9,862 nucleotides of DNA, taken from the NCBI GenBank assembly GCA_031265025.1, contig JAISDF010000128.1, positions 1 to 9,862 of the forward strand, read 5' to 3'. The translations under genes were made by a program, and so were the position numbers. The stretch is from Spirochaetaceae bacterium (GTDB lineage: Bacteria > Spirochaetota > Spirochaetia > Treponematales > Breznakiellaceae). Shown piece after piece: positions 1 through 7,720 of this stretch (position 1 is the stretch's first letter; each line of letters begins with the position of its first letter). The notes below the pieces were generated by a model. That model made no database searches. It saw only the letters and a list, made by a program, of their open reading frames with translations, and was not told the origin of the DNA.

Positions 1-756
1 AACCCGGATTTTACCGGCCCCTTTACCGGGACTGATACGATAAGTGAGGGCATGAAATTTTACACCAAGTTTTCTCTGGAGACCGAGGGTCACCACGACG
101 ATAACCATCCGGAGAGGGGAGAACAGACCGGCACTATTTCCGGTACGGTTAGTTTTACTAATACGAGCGGCAACATCGATAGGATAGACATAGCCGCATA
201 CCAGAAAGTTGGAGGAGGTCAGTCATGGAAATCGTACAATGGTCATGTAAAGCAGGGAAGCTTTACCATTCCCCTGTACGAATACGATGCCAACTTCAAC
301 CCCGGATTTAACCCGGCGAGTCCGGTATATTTCGAACTGGATGTTCAATATACGGATGGTGCGACATATTCTACCTATATCGAAACGGGCATATACGGAA
401 TATCACATGACGGTATCAACAATGTCGGCCCTATAGGTACAGCGGACTTGTCAAACCTTGTCGTTTCGGGAAGCGTAACGATTACCATACCGGAAGGTAC
501 TATCCGTCACGGACGGGTACAAGCACGGTCATCTGGGAGCCCGTCATATCAGGGCGAGGTACAATCCGGCGCCTGGGTACTACGAGTACCGCCTTCCGCT
601 GTCGGGCAAACACTGTCTTTTTACGTGTATGTGGAAACGAAGGAAGGGGACCACTATTACAGAAACCTGACGGAACCAAGTGTGACTGTTGCTCCGGGAG
701 GTAATACCGAAATTGACCTCGGCACAGTTGCCTTAACTCAGTCGGACAGGTACTAA
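1..756 (+). CDS. Partial gene, repeat-containing beta-sandwich protein (3' part)
   Basis: The reading frame is open from base 1 to the TAA at 754-756, giving 251 visible residues. There is no credible ribosome binding site before the first ATG (base 52), so the gene almost certainly begins upstream of the window. The visible protein is rich in Gly, Ser, Thr, Tyr and alternating hydrophobic residues and has almost no Lys/Glu helices, as expected for extracellular beta-sandwich domains. Two related units can be lined up, at about residues 44-151 and 153-246: each starts with a [IV]SG[TS]V[ST] strand, has a middle SY.G.V..G segment followed by a hydrophobic strand, then a [FY].[LV].V.[YE]T strand, and ends near a 'GTA/GTV' strand. 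The stretch before the first unit (KFYTKFSLETEG) resembles the same late strand, hinting at a further upstream unit. I recognise no enzyme motif. It is probably a surface or periplasmic protein; the specific role is unknown. Confidence 0.75.
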   Translation, partial: NPDFTGPFTGTDTISEGMKFYTKFSLETEGHHDDNHPERGEQTGTISGTVSFTNTSGNIDRIDIAAYQKVGGGQSWKSYNGHVKQGSFTIPLYEYDANFNPGFNPASPVYFELDVQYTDGATYSTYIETGIYGISHDGINNVGPIGTADLSNLVVSGSVTITIPEGTIRHGRVQARSSGSPSYQGEVQSGAWVLRVPPSAVGQTLSFYVYVETKEGDHYYRNLTEPSVTVAPGGNTEIDLGTVALTQSDRY

Positions 757-761
757 CCTTT

Positions 762-788
762 CCGCTATACGCTTCGCGGTGATTTTTT
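762..788 (+). terminator. Weak candidate intrinsic terminator after the beta-repeat gene
   Basis: Five bases after the stop codon, CCGC (762-765) can pair with GCGG (776-779) around a ten-base loop, followed two bases later by a run of six T (783-788). The position and T-run fit a terminator, but the stem is only four pairs. Confidence 0.4.
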
Positions 789-795
789 GGGGGTA

Positions 796-824
796 GCGGG
801 AGACTTGCAACGCAAGGCTCCCGC
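796..824. repeat. Near-perfect inverted repeat (12 bp stem with one mismatch)
   Basis: GCGGGAG (796-802) pairs with CTCCCGC (818-824), and CTTGC (804-808) pairs with GCAAG (812-816), with one A/G mismatch (803/817) between the two stem segments and a three-base AAC loop. No T-run follows on either strand, so it is unlikely to be a simple terminator. Confidence 0.7.
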
Positions 825-865
825 GCAGGGGCGGCCCTTCGAGACGCAATGGCATACAGGGGATT

Positions 866-892
866 TTATGTGGCCTACGCCTTGCCACATAA
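866..892. repeat. Perfect 9 bp inverted repeat
   Basis: TTATGTGGC (866-874) and GCCACATAA (884-892) are perfect inverted copies separated by nine bases (CTACGCCTT). No T-run follows on either strand. It could be a protein-binding site, an RNA hairpin or part of a dispersed repeat. Confidence 0.7.
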
Positions 893-1025
893 GTACCGGG
901 ACATGCTTCGCACCTGCTCGCATGCCTTTATCGGGCGGGGGCGCTCAGGCGGCTTTTTGCCGGAGGCGGCGTGGAAACAGGCCCCCCTTCCTCCTTCTTA
1001 AACTTCTTTCATTATCTTTGCGGTT

Positions 1026-1061
1026 AAAAAATTTCCGCGGGTCAAGAATAACCCCCGGCGG
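1026..1061 (-). terminator. Intrinsic terminator of vapBC
   Basis: Read on the minus strand just after the vapC stop, CCGC-C-GGG (one bulged C) pairs with CCCGCGG across a loop of about 12 bases, and is followed by AAATTTTTT. Position directly downstream of vapC supports termination of that operon. Confidence 0.6.
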
Positions 1062-1064
1062 CTC

Positions 1065-1463
1065 TCATGCCTCCGCCTGTAACTCCCACGGGTTAAGTAA
1101 TCCGAGGTCCGCTATGTTTTTGAAATCACCGGTGTTGCGGGTAACAAGGACGAAATTTTCAGTCAAGGCGGTCGCGGCAATGATGGCATCGGGCAGCTTT
1201 ATTTTACTTTGTTTGCAAAGCGCAATGGTACGGCGGACAACCGGATCAGTTAACGGATAGACACTTGAGGCTTTCACAAAGTCCGCAAGAACCTGTTCGT
1301 TCTCCGGGGTGTCATTGAAACGCAGGACCTCGATTTGGGAAAGGACGGAAATATGGGGCGCGTCGTCAACGATGCCTGAAACCGCCTTCATGCCCGGCGC
1401 GGGGATTTCACCGGCGAGGTATCCGATGATGACGTTGGAGTCTAGTAAGTATCCCGTTCCCAT
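1065..1463 (-). CDS. vapC: VapC-type PIN-domain toxin (ribonuclease)
   Basis: The 132-residue protein is a PIN domain of normal length for VapC toxins, which are Mg2+-dependent ribonucleases cutting tRNA or other RNA when freed from their antitoxin. The acidic catalytic set is visible: D8 in LLDSNVII, E45 in SQIEVLRF, D92 in KLPDAIIAATAL, and D113 in the TRNTGDF motif. The start at 1463 is supported by a strong AAGGA ribosome binding site four bases upstream. The gene overlaps the upstream antitoxin gene by 22 bases, the usual arrangement for coupled translation of a toxin-antitoxin pair. A terminator follows at 1061-1026. The family call is firm; the RNA target cannot be read from the sequence. 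All four acidic residues are present, so the toxin should be active. Confidence 0.9.
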   Translation of the reverse strand: MGTGYLLDSNVIIGYLAGEIPAPGMKAVSGIVDDAPHISVLSQIEVLRFNDTPENEQVLADFVKASSVYPLTDPVVRRTIALCKQSKIKLPDAIIAATALTENFVLVTRNTGDFKNIADLGLLNPWELQAEA

Positions 1464-1687
1464 TCGGTCCTTCCTTCCTGCAGGGCGCTTTGAAAAGCGG
1501 CGTATTTGTCGGGGGAAAGGCGGAGGGCTCCGGCGAAGCGTGTGGAGAGGCTGCCTTTCGGCTTGTAAGGATGCGGCGCTTCTTGAACGCCGGGATCAGG
1601 GGGATTTACCCGGATAAGGTTGAGGCTTTCCATGTCCCGCAGGAGCTTGAGCGCGCCTGAATCGATAAGGTCGATGGTTAAGGTCAT
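1442..1687 (-). CDS. vapB: VapB-type antitoxin
   Basis: This 81-residue protein sits immediately upstream of, and overlaps by 22 bases, a PIN toxin gene, which makes it the cognate antitoxin. Its C-terminal half (KGSLSTRFAGALRLSP, then a helix ending EGRTEWERD) fits the pattern of small antitoxins paired with PIN toxins: a flexible, charged toxin-binding tail. The N-terminal part (MTLTIDLIDSGALKLLRDME) may be the dimer/DNA-binding part, but I cannot assign it to a classical fold with certainty. I chose the ATG at 1687 because GGAG lies five bases upstream; a longer frame starting at 1753 would run over the predicted promoter. Like other antitoxins it probably represses its own promoter, with a candidate operator at 1722-1751. 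Confidence 0.8.
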   Translation of the reverse strand: MTLTIDLIDSGALKLLRDMESLNLIRVNPPDPGVQEAPHPYKPKGSLSTRFAGALRLSPDKYAAFQSALQEGRTEWERDTY

Positions 1688-1705
1688 AGGTTCTCCATAC
1701 CTGTG

Positions 1706-1734
1706 ATTATGGCCCAGGTTAGGCGGGAATGCAA
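1706..1734 (-). promoter_or_regulatory. Predicted vapBC promoter
   Basis: On the minus strand, TTGCAT (1734-1729) is followed after exactly 17 bases by CATAAT (1711-1706). Transcription would start near 1699, giving a leader of about 12 bases that just includes the GGAG ribosome binding site of vapB. Confidence 0.6.
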
Positions 1735-1751
1735 GGGCGCCCCAACCCGCC
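1722..1751. promoter_or_regulatory. Candidate operator overlapping the vapBC -35 box
   Basis: GGCGGG (1722-1727) and CCCGCC (1746-1751) form an inverted repeat that brackets the -35 box of the vapBC promoter, with an inner palindrome GGGCGCCC at 1735-1742. Toxin-antitoxin operons are typically repressed by the antitoxin or the complex binding such palindromes. This is inference from position. Confidence 0.4.
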
Positions 1752-1756
1752 ATTAG

Positions 1757-1786
1757 CGGTAAATCCCTTCAGAATTACCGTTTTTT
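1757..1786 (+). terminator. Terminator-like hairpin upstream of the atp promoter
   Basis: CGGTAA (1757-1762) and TTACCG (1775-1780) are perfect inverted copies across 12 bases, followed directly by six T (1781-1786). In the + direction this has the form of an intrinsic terminator. No + gene ends here, so it may insulate atp from upstream antisense transcription of vapBC, or the repeat may be a regulator site. Confidence 0.4.
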
Positions 1787-1792
1787 CCACTC

Positions 1793-1820
1793 TTGCATAT
1801 ATCGTTCAAAGTAGTATAGT
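1793..1820 (+). promoter_or_regulatory. Predicted atp operon promoter
   Basis: TTGCAT (1793-1798), a 16-base spacer, and TATAGT (1815-1820). Transcription would begin near 1827, only about 14 bases before the atpB ATG, leaving AAGGA of the ribosome binding site at the very 5' end of the message. Confidence 0.65.
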
Positions 1821-1840
1821 AGGAAGGAAGGATTGAACGC

Positions 1841-2572
1841 ATGGATATCGGAACACATTTAATGAAGTCGCTGGAGTTCAGGACGGTGTTTACGGTTTCT
1901 GTCTTGGGTTTTGAGATTCCGGTTACAGAGACGGTTGTTGTCAGTTGGCTCAGCATGGTTGTCCTCATTGTTTTTTCCCTCATCGTAACCCGTTCTCTCC
2001 GCGAAAAACCCAGGGGCTTTCAGGTGCTGCTTGAGGCCGGTATAGGGTTTCTCGATTCCTTTTCAAGGGAACAGTTTGGAAAGCGTGCCCGTATCTTTGC
2101 CCCATATATAGGAACGATTTTTCTTTTTCTCGTGGTGGTGAATATTATCCCGGTGCTTTCGCCGATTTCGGCCTTTGGGCATGAGCCTCCTTTTACGATA
2201 AAACCTCCGGCGCGGGACATTAACTTTACCGCGGCCATGGCTCTACTTTCGATTCTGGTGGTGCTTTGCGGCGGGCTTGGTGCGCGGGGTTTTAAGGGCT
2301 GGTGCGCGAATCTTCTCCATCCTGTTCCCATGATGCTGCCTTTCAATCTGCTTGAATATATCATCAGGCCCCTGTCCCTCTGTCTCAGGCTTTACGGCAA
2401 TATACTGGGCGGTTTTATCATCATGATGCTTATTGAGGCGGTTTTTCCCATTGTGCTGCCTGTGGCGTTGTCGCTGTATTTTGATTTTCTCGACGGTCTC
2501 ATCCAGGCCCTGGTGTTCACGTTCCTGACCACCCTGTTCATTGCCGAGGCTGTCGGGGTGCATGACGCATAG
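1841..2572 (+). CDS. atpB: F-type ATP synthase subunit a
   Basis: Membrane subunit a forms the two half-channels that carry ions to and from the c-ring of F0. The 243-residue protein has about five to six hydrophobic segments (around 31-50, 86-107, 130-147, 161-176, 188-213 and 216-237). The diagnostic motif PLSLCLRLYGNILGG holds the essential arginine R183, equivalent to E. coli R210. The conserved PPARDINFT stretch (122-130) before the third segment and the C-terminal LIQALVFTFLTTLFI with Q222 are also family hallmarks. Start: GGAAGGAAGGA lies eight bases upstream of ATG 1841. It is the first gene of the operon; no atpI gene precedes it. The call is secure. Confidence 0.97.
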   Translation: MDIGTHLMKSLEFRTVFTVSVLGFEIPVTETVVVSWLSMVVLIVFSLIVTRSLREKPRGFQVLLEAGIGFLDSFSREQFGKRARIFAPYIGTIFLFLVVVNIIPVLSPISAFGHEPPFTIKPPARDINFTAAMALLSILVVLCGGLGARGFKGWCANLLHPVPMMLPFNLLEYIIRPLSLCLRLYGNILGGFIIMMLIEAVFPIVLPVALSLYFDFLDGLIQALVFTFLTTLFIAEAVGVHDA

Positions 2573-2610
2573 TACGGCGGTTCACGCCGCTTTATATTTA
2601 GGAGGAAATA

Positions 2611-2832
2611 ATGGAACTGGTATACCTTATCGGAGCTGGTGTCGCGGTCCTTGCCGGTCTTGGCGCGGGTATAGGCATAGGAATTGCCACCGGCAAGAGC
2701 GCGGAGGCTATTTCCAGGCAGCCTGAGGCTTCGGGGAAAATACAGACCGTGTTCTTCCTCGGCATTGCCCTGGCGGAGGCAACGGCTATTTACGGCTTCG
2801 TGGTGGCCATACTGCTCATCGTCAAGGGCTAG
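2611..2832 (+). CDS. atpE: F-type ATP synthase subunit c (proteolipid)
   Basis: Subunit c forms the rotating ring of F0. The 73-residue protein is a two-helix hairpin. Helix 1 has the packing motif GxGxGxGxG (G16 to G24), the polar loop has RQPE (36-39) that contacts F1, and helix 2 carries the ion-binding carboxylate E56 in ALAEATAIY. Of the residues that coordinate sodium in Na+-type rings, the glutamine of helix 1 is replaced by I23 and the serine after the glutamate by A57, although T58 and Y61 remain. That pattern favours proton coupling. AGGAGG lies five bases upstream of the ATG, the strongest ribosome binding site in the operon, fitting the need for many c copies per complex. Confidence 0.97.
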   Translation: MELVYLIGAGVAVLAGLGAGIGIGIATGKSAEAISRQPEASGKIQTVFFLGIALAEATAIYGFVVAILLIVKG

Positions 2833-2836
2833 GGCC

Positions 2837-3322
2837 ATGCTTGATTTTTCCTTTACCTTCTTTTTCACCCTCATCAATATCGGGATTCTCTTTTTTGTGC
2901 TCAGGGCCATACTGTTTAAGCCGGTAAGCAAATTCATGGACAAGCGGGCGGAGAAGATACGGAATGATATTGAAGGAGCGGAAAGGGACAGGGAGGAAGC
3001 GAAAAAGCTCCTTTTGGAACAGGAAGAAGTCATGGCCGGGGCAAGGAAGGAAGCCGGGGATCTGATAAAAAACGCCCGTGTCCAGGCCGGGGAACAGGCG
3101 GAGTTTATTATCGCCGGGGCAAAGGCCGAGGCTGAGGAGCTTCTTAAACGGGCCAGGGAAGAGCTTGAAGCGGAACGCCGGAGCGCCATGGCCCTTTTCA
3201 GGACCCAGGCGGCGGTCCTGGTGATGAAGGCTTCGGGCCGCCTTTTGCGGCGGGAGATTTCGGATAAGGACAGGGCCGGGGAAATCGCGGCCTTCCTTGA
3301 CGAAGCTGAGGATACGCTCTGA
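2837..3322 (+). CDS. atpF: F-type ATP synthase subunit b
   Basis: Subunit b is the peripheral stalk that holds F1 still against the rotor. The 161-residue protein has one N-terminal membrane helix (about residues 4-25), the conserved FKPVSKFMDKR junction (27-37), and a long charged helix rich in Ala, Glu, Lys and Arg out to the C-terminus, as expected for the stalk dimer. The frame is open further upstream to 2684, but that part reads over atpE and is not b-like. The ATG at 2837, four bases after the atpE stop, gives the canonical N-terminus. Its ribosome binding site is weak (AGGG), so translation is probably coupled to atpE. Only one b gene is present, so the stalk is a b2 homodimer. Confidence 0.95.
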   Translation: MLDFSFTFFFTLINIGILFFVLRAILFKPVSKFMDKRAEKIRNDIEGAERDREEAKKLLLEQEEVMAGARKEAGDLIKNARVQAGEQAEFIIAGAKAEAEELLKRAREELEAERRSAMALFRTQAAVLVMKASGRLLRREISDKDRAGEIAAFLDEAEDTL

Positions 3323-3894
3323 TGTCCCTTCCCGGACTCTGGGCCCAGGCCCTTGTCAACGCTTCGGGTCCCGAATACGGCGAGGCCCTTGCCTTTCTCA
3401 AGACAGCCGCCTTGCCGCTTAAAAAGCTGCCCCCTACGGTGTCGGGGCACGCCGAGGGCAGGCGGCTTGAATCCACGCTCCGCTCCGCCCTGCAGGAGGC
3501 CGGCTGCGGAAAACCGGGCTGGGGCGTTGAGGCGGCCATACGAAGCGCGGCGCTGCTTGTGCGTAAAGGCCGCTTCGCGTATTTCGCCTCCTTTGTTGAC
3601 GAGGTGGAAAAAATCGTCGATGAACGGAACGGCACCCTCAGGGTGCTGGTGGAAAGCGCCGCCACTCCCGATGCGGGTTTTGAGGACTCTCTCAAGGCCC
3701 TCCTCAAACGGAAGAAAAACGCCAAGGATGTCAAGCTGGACATTCGCCTTGTTCCGGAACTTCTTGCCGGATGCAGGCTCGGCGTGGAAGGCGGGTATTT
3801 TGACGGCAGTCTTCTCGGCCGCCTCAAAGAGATGACGCGGGACCTTAGCTCCGGCGCGGGGGGAGCCTTGCCGGACCCTGGAGGAACAGGATGA
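3322..3894 (+). CDS. atpH: F-type ATP synthase subunit delta
   Basis: Delta joins the top of F1 (alpha N-termini) to the b stalk. The 190-residue length fits the family. Recognisable features are the N-terminal LWAQALVNAS helix, the central AALLVRKGRFAYFASFVDEV segment (family pattern L..kgR...l..i...F), and the C-terminal ELLAGCRLGVEGGYFDGSLLGRL (family pattern liGG..v..g..v.D.S...rL). As usual for delta the sequence is poorly conserved otherwise. The ATG overlaps the atpF stop by one base (TGATG), and the gene's own TGA overlaps the atpA start by four bases (ATGA), so translation is probably coupled on both sides. Confidence 0.93.
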   Translation: MSLPGLWAQALVNASGPEYGEALAFLKTAALPLKKLPPTVSGHAEGRRLESTLRSALQEAGCGKPGWGVEAAIRSAALLVRKGRFAYFASFVDEVEKIVDERNGTLRVLVESAATPDAGFEDSLKALLKRKKNAKDVKLDIRLVPELLAGCRLGVEGGYFDGSLLGRLKEMTRDLSSGAGGALPDPGGTG

Positions 3895-5396
3895 CAAATT
3901 TCGGAGACCTTGCCAAAGTTCTACAGGACCAGATTGAACACTGGGAGACCAAGCCGCGTTCCGATTCCATGGGTTTTGTGGCCCAGGTCGGTGATTCGGT
4001 GGCCAGGGTATATGGTCTTGAAAACGTTATATACGGGGAGCTTGTGGAATTCGCGTCAGGCGCCGAAGGCATAGTGATGAATCTGGAAGAGGACGGCGTG
4101 GGCGTGGTTCTTTTCAACGGCGAAAACCTGGTCAAGGACGGCGAGACGGTGAAGGGGACGGGTAAGGTCGTATCGGTCCCCGGAAGCGACGCCCTTCCGG
4201 GCCGGGTGGTGAATCCCCTGGGCGGGGCTCTTGACGGCAAGGGGCCGATTGACGCCGCCGAATACCTTCCGGTAGAGGCTTCCGCGCCGCCGGTTATCGA
4301 CAGGGGCAGCGTCAACACGCCCCTTGAGACCGGCATCCTTTCGGTCGATTCCATGATACCCATAGGCCGGGGGCAGCGGGAGCTTATTATCGGCGACAGG
4401 CAGACCGGCAAGACGGCCCTTGCCATAGACGCCATCATCAATCAAAAGGGAAAGGGCGTCTATTGCGTGTACTGCGCCATAGGCCAAAAGACATCGGCCG
4501 TGGCCGCCATCATCAGGAACCTCGAAAAGGCGGGCGCCATGGATTATACTTTCGTGGTCCTTGCCTCGGCCTCTGATTCAGCGGCCTTCCAGTACCTTGC
4601 CCCCTATTCGGCCTGCGCCATGGCCGAATTTTTCATGCGCAAAGGAAAGGATGTGCTTGTCGTATACGACGACCTTTCCAAGCACGCGGTGGCCTACCGG
4701 GCCATATCGCTGCTGCTCCGCAGGCCCCCCGGAAGGGAAGCCTTCCCCGGCGACGTGTTCTACCTCCATTCACGGCTGCTTGAACGGGCGGCGAAACTTT
4801 CCGACAGGCTGGGCGGCGGTTCCATTACCGCCATACCCATAGTGGAAACCCAGGCCGGGGACATTTCCTCGTATATTCCCACCAACGTGATTTCCATCAC
4901 CGACGGCCAGGTGTTTCTGGACTCGGAACTGTTCAATTCGGGGTTCAGGCCCGCCATTGACGCCGGTCTTTCGGTAAGCCGCGTCGGTGGTTCGGCCCAG
5001 TTCACGGCGATACGGAAGATTTCGGGCCGCCTCAGGGTTGACCTTGCCCAGTACCGGGAGATGGCCGCCTTTTCCCAGTTCGGAAGCGACCTGGACAAGG
5101 CGACGCAGGACAAACTTGCCCACGGAGAGCGGCTTATGGAAGTCCTCAAGCAGAAGCAGTTTGCCCCCCTTCCCATGGAAGAAGAAGCGGTCATACTTTT
5201 TGTCTCGATTCACGGCTTTCTTATGGATGTCAAGGTAAACAATGTAACGGCTTTTATATCCGGCCTCATCGAGTACCTCAGGATACATCATCGGGACCTT
5301 ATAGAAGGCATAGCCGGTACGCGCGAGATTAGTGCCGGGGCCGGAGAGGAACTTACCCAGGCGGTAAAGGATTATAAAGGCGCTTCCAAGCCTTGA
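3891..5396 (+). CDS. atpA: F-type ATP synthase subunit alpha
   Basis: Alpha forms the non-catalytic nucleotide sites of the alpha3beta3 head. At 501 residues it is near the usual length. The Walker A motif is GDRQTGKT (168-175), the Walker B segment is VLVVYDD (255-261), and the alpha/beta signature PAIDAGLSVSR (354-364) ends in the arginine finger R364, which reaches into the catalytic site of beta. The N-terminus (FGDLAKVLQDQIEHWE) matches the alpha helix that binds delta. GGAGGA lies about five bases upstream of the ATG, which overlaps the atpH stop. No key residue is missing. Confidence 0.98.
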   Translation: MTNFGDLAKVLQDQIEHWETKPRSDSMGFVAQVGDSVARVYGLENVIYGELVEFASGAEGIVMNLEEDGVGVVLFNGENLVKDGETVKGTGKVVSVPGSDALPGRVVNPLGGALDGKGPIDAAEYLPVEASAPPVIDRGSVNTPLETGILSVDSMIPIGRGQRELIIGDRQTGKTALAIDAIINQKGKGVYCVYCAIGQKTSAVAAIIRNLEKAGAMDYTFVVLASASDSAAFQYLAPYSACAMAEFFMRKGKDVLVVYDDLSKHAVAYRAISLLLRRPPGREAFPGDVFYLHSRLLERAAKLSDRLGGGSITAIPIVETQAGDISSYIPTNVISITDGQVFLDSELFNSGFRPAIDAGLSVSRVGGSAQFTAIRKISGRLRVDLAQYREMAAFSQFGSDLDKATQDKLAHGERLMEVLKQKQFAPLPMEEEAVILFVSIHGFLMDVKVNNVTAFISGLIEYLRIHHRDLIEGIAGTREISAGAGEELTQAVKDYKGASKP

Positions 5397-5432
5397 GGTT
5401 TCTCCGGGGCAGGGTGCGTATAGGGAGTATGT

Positions 5433-6302
5433 ATGGCTAATTTACGGGACCTGCGGCTCAGGATGCGGGCCATAAAGCAGACCCTTCAGGTTACCAGGGC
5501 CATGAATCTTATTTCCACCGCCAAACTCCGCAAGGGCAGAAAAATCCTTGAGGACACCGAGCCCTATTTTAACCGCATCCAGAAATCCATGGGGAACATA
5601 CTTTCCGGCGCGGGATCGGTAAAAAGCGAATTCTTCAACAGGGTTCCCGCAAAACCCCGCTCGGCGGTTATCGTTGTTTCAAGCGACAGGGGGCTTGCCG
5701 GGGGCTTTAACGCCAATGTATTCCGCCAGGTCCACAGCCTCTGCGAAAAGCTCGCCAATCCCATTCTGGTGCTCATAGGTTCCGTGGGCTACCGGTATTT
5801 TCTCCATTCACCCTATATTATTCTTGAAAATTTCTCCTTTCAGTCACGGCTTCCCGAACTGCAGGACGCCCAGGAAATCTCCGATTTTATCATTTCCCAG
5901 TTTCTCTGGGGTGTCTTTGATGAGGTCTATATCCTGTATACCCACATGTATTCGGCCATAAAGCTGGTCCCGGTGCTGACCCAGATTCTGCCCCTGAGCG
6001 CGGAGCGGATGCGGAAAGCGGGAGGGCAGGACAGGACGGACAGCATTGATTTTGAATATATTCCGTCGGAAGAAGCGGTCTTTGATACCCTCGCGCCCCT
6101 GTACATCAAGGGCGTTATCTACGGCGCCATGGTGGAGTCCTATGTAAGCGAACAAAGCGCCCGCATGGCGGCCATGAATGAGGCGTCCAGGAACGCCGAG
6201 GATATGCTTACCAGCCTTCAGGTTCAATATAACCGCTTACGGCAGGCGGGCATCACGTCGGAAGTTTCGGAAATTATTTCCGGTTCCGCGGCGTTACACT
6301 AA
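5433..6302 (+). CDS. atpG: F-type ATP synthase subunit gamma
   Basis: Gamma is the central rotor shaft inside alpha3beta3. The 289-residue protein shows the N-terminal coiled-coil helix (LRLRMRAIKQTLQVTRAMNL, then STAKLRK), a central Rossmann-like part with SSDRGLAGGFNANV (83-96), and the C-terminal signature ARMAAMNEASRNAEDM followed by QAGITSEVSEIISGSAAL. The ATG at 5433 gives the canonical N-terminus; GGGAG lies about seven bases upstream. An ATG four bases earlier stops at once in its own frame. The 36-base gap to atpA is among the larger gaps in the operon and shows no terminator. Confidence 0.97.
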   Translation: MANLRDLRLRMRAIKQTLQVTRAMNLISTAKLRKGRKILEDTEPYFNRIQKSMGNILSGAGSVKSEFFNRVPAKPRSAVIVVSSDRGLAGGFNANVFRQVHSLCEKLANPILVLIGSVGYRYFLHSPYIILENFSFQSRLPELQDAQEISDFIISQFLWGVFDEVYILYTHMYSAIKLVPVLTQILPLSAERMRKAGGQDRTDSIDFEYIPSEEAVFDTLAPLYIKGVIYGAMVESYVSEQSARMAAMNEASRNAEDMLTSLQVQYNRLRQAGITSEVSEIISGSAALH

Positions 6303-6315
6303 TAAGGAGTCGGTC

Positions 6316-7719
<1,404 letters not shown>

Positions 7720-7720
7720 G

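Larger units (their letters stand above)
789..1025. other. Gene-free stretch with a cluster of stem-loops
   Basis: No convincing gene lies between the beta-repeat gene and the vapBC terminator. A + frame open over 787-1260 has no ribosome binding site, is rich in Pro, Arg and Cys, and runs antisense into vapC. The stretch instead contains several inverted repeats: 796-824 and 866-892 (listed separately), CATGC/GCATG at 902-906/920-924, and CGGC/GCCG around TTTTT at 950-962. It looks like a structured, possibly dispersed non-coding repeat or a decayed element. No transposase fragment or target-site duplication was found. Confidence 0.5.

Noticed and set aside
796..892. CRISPR array or att site
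   Set aside because: The two inverted repeats are unrelated in most bases and not direct repeats with regular spacers; no integrase or cas gene is visible.
787..1260. Open + frame of 157 codons before and into vapC
   Set aside because: No ribosome binding site, composition rich in Pro/Arg/Cys and unlike a folded protein, and its second half is antisense to the clear PIN-domain gene. The stretch is better explained by stem-loops.
1688..1753. Longer start for VapB
   Set aside because: It would extend over the predicted vapBC promoter and candidate operator, and the ATG at 1687 has GGAG at the right distance.
2684..2836. Upstream extension of the atpF frame
   Set aside because: It reads over atpE out of frame and adds an Arg-rich leader with no membrane segment; the canonical b start is 2837.
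2392..3897. Long (501-codon) minus-strand open frame
   Set aside because: It lies antisense to atpB, atpE, atpF and atpH, all firmly identified. Ser/Arg/Ala-rich content is typical of a shadow frame in GC-rich DNA.
6178..6315. Upstream extension of the atpD frame
   Set aside because: It overlaps the 3' end of atpG in another frame. The ATG at 6316 has AAGGAG and gives the conserved beta N-terminus.
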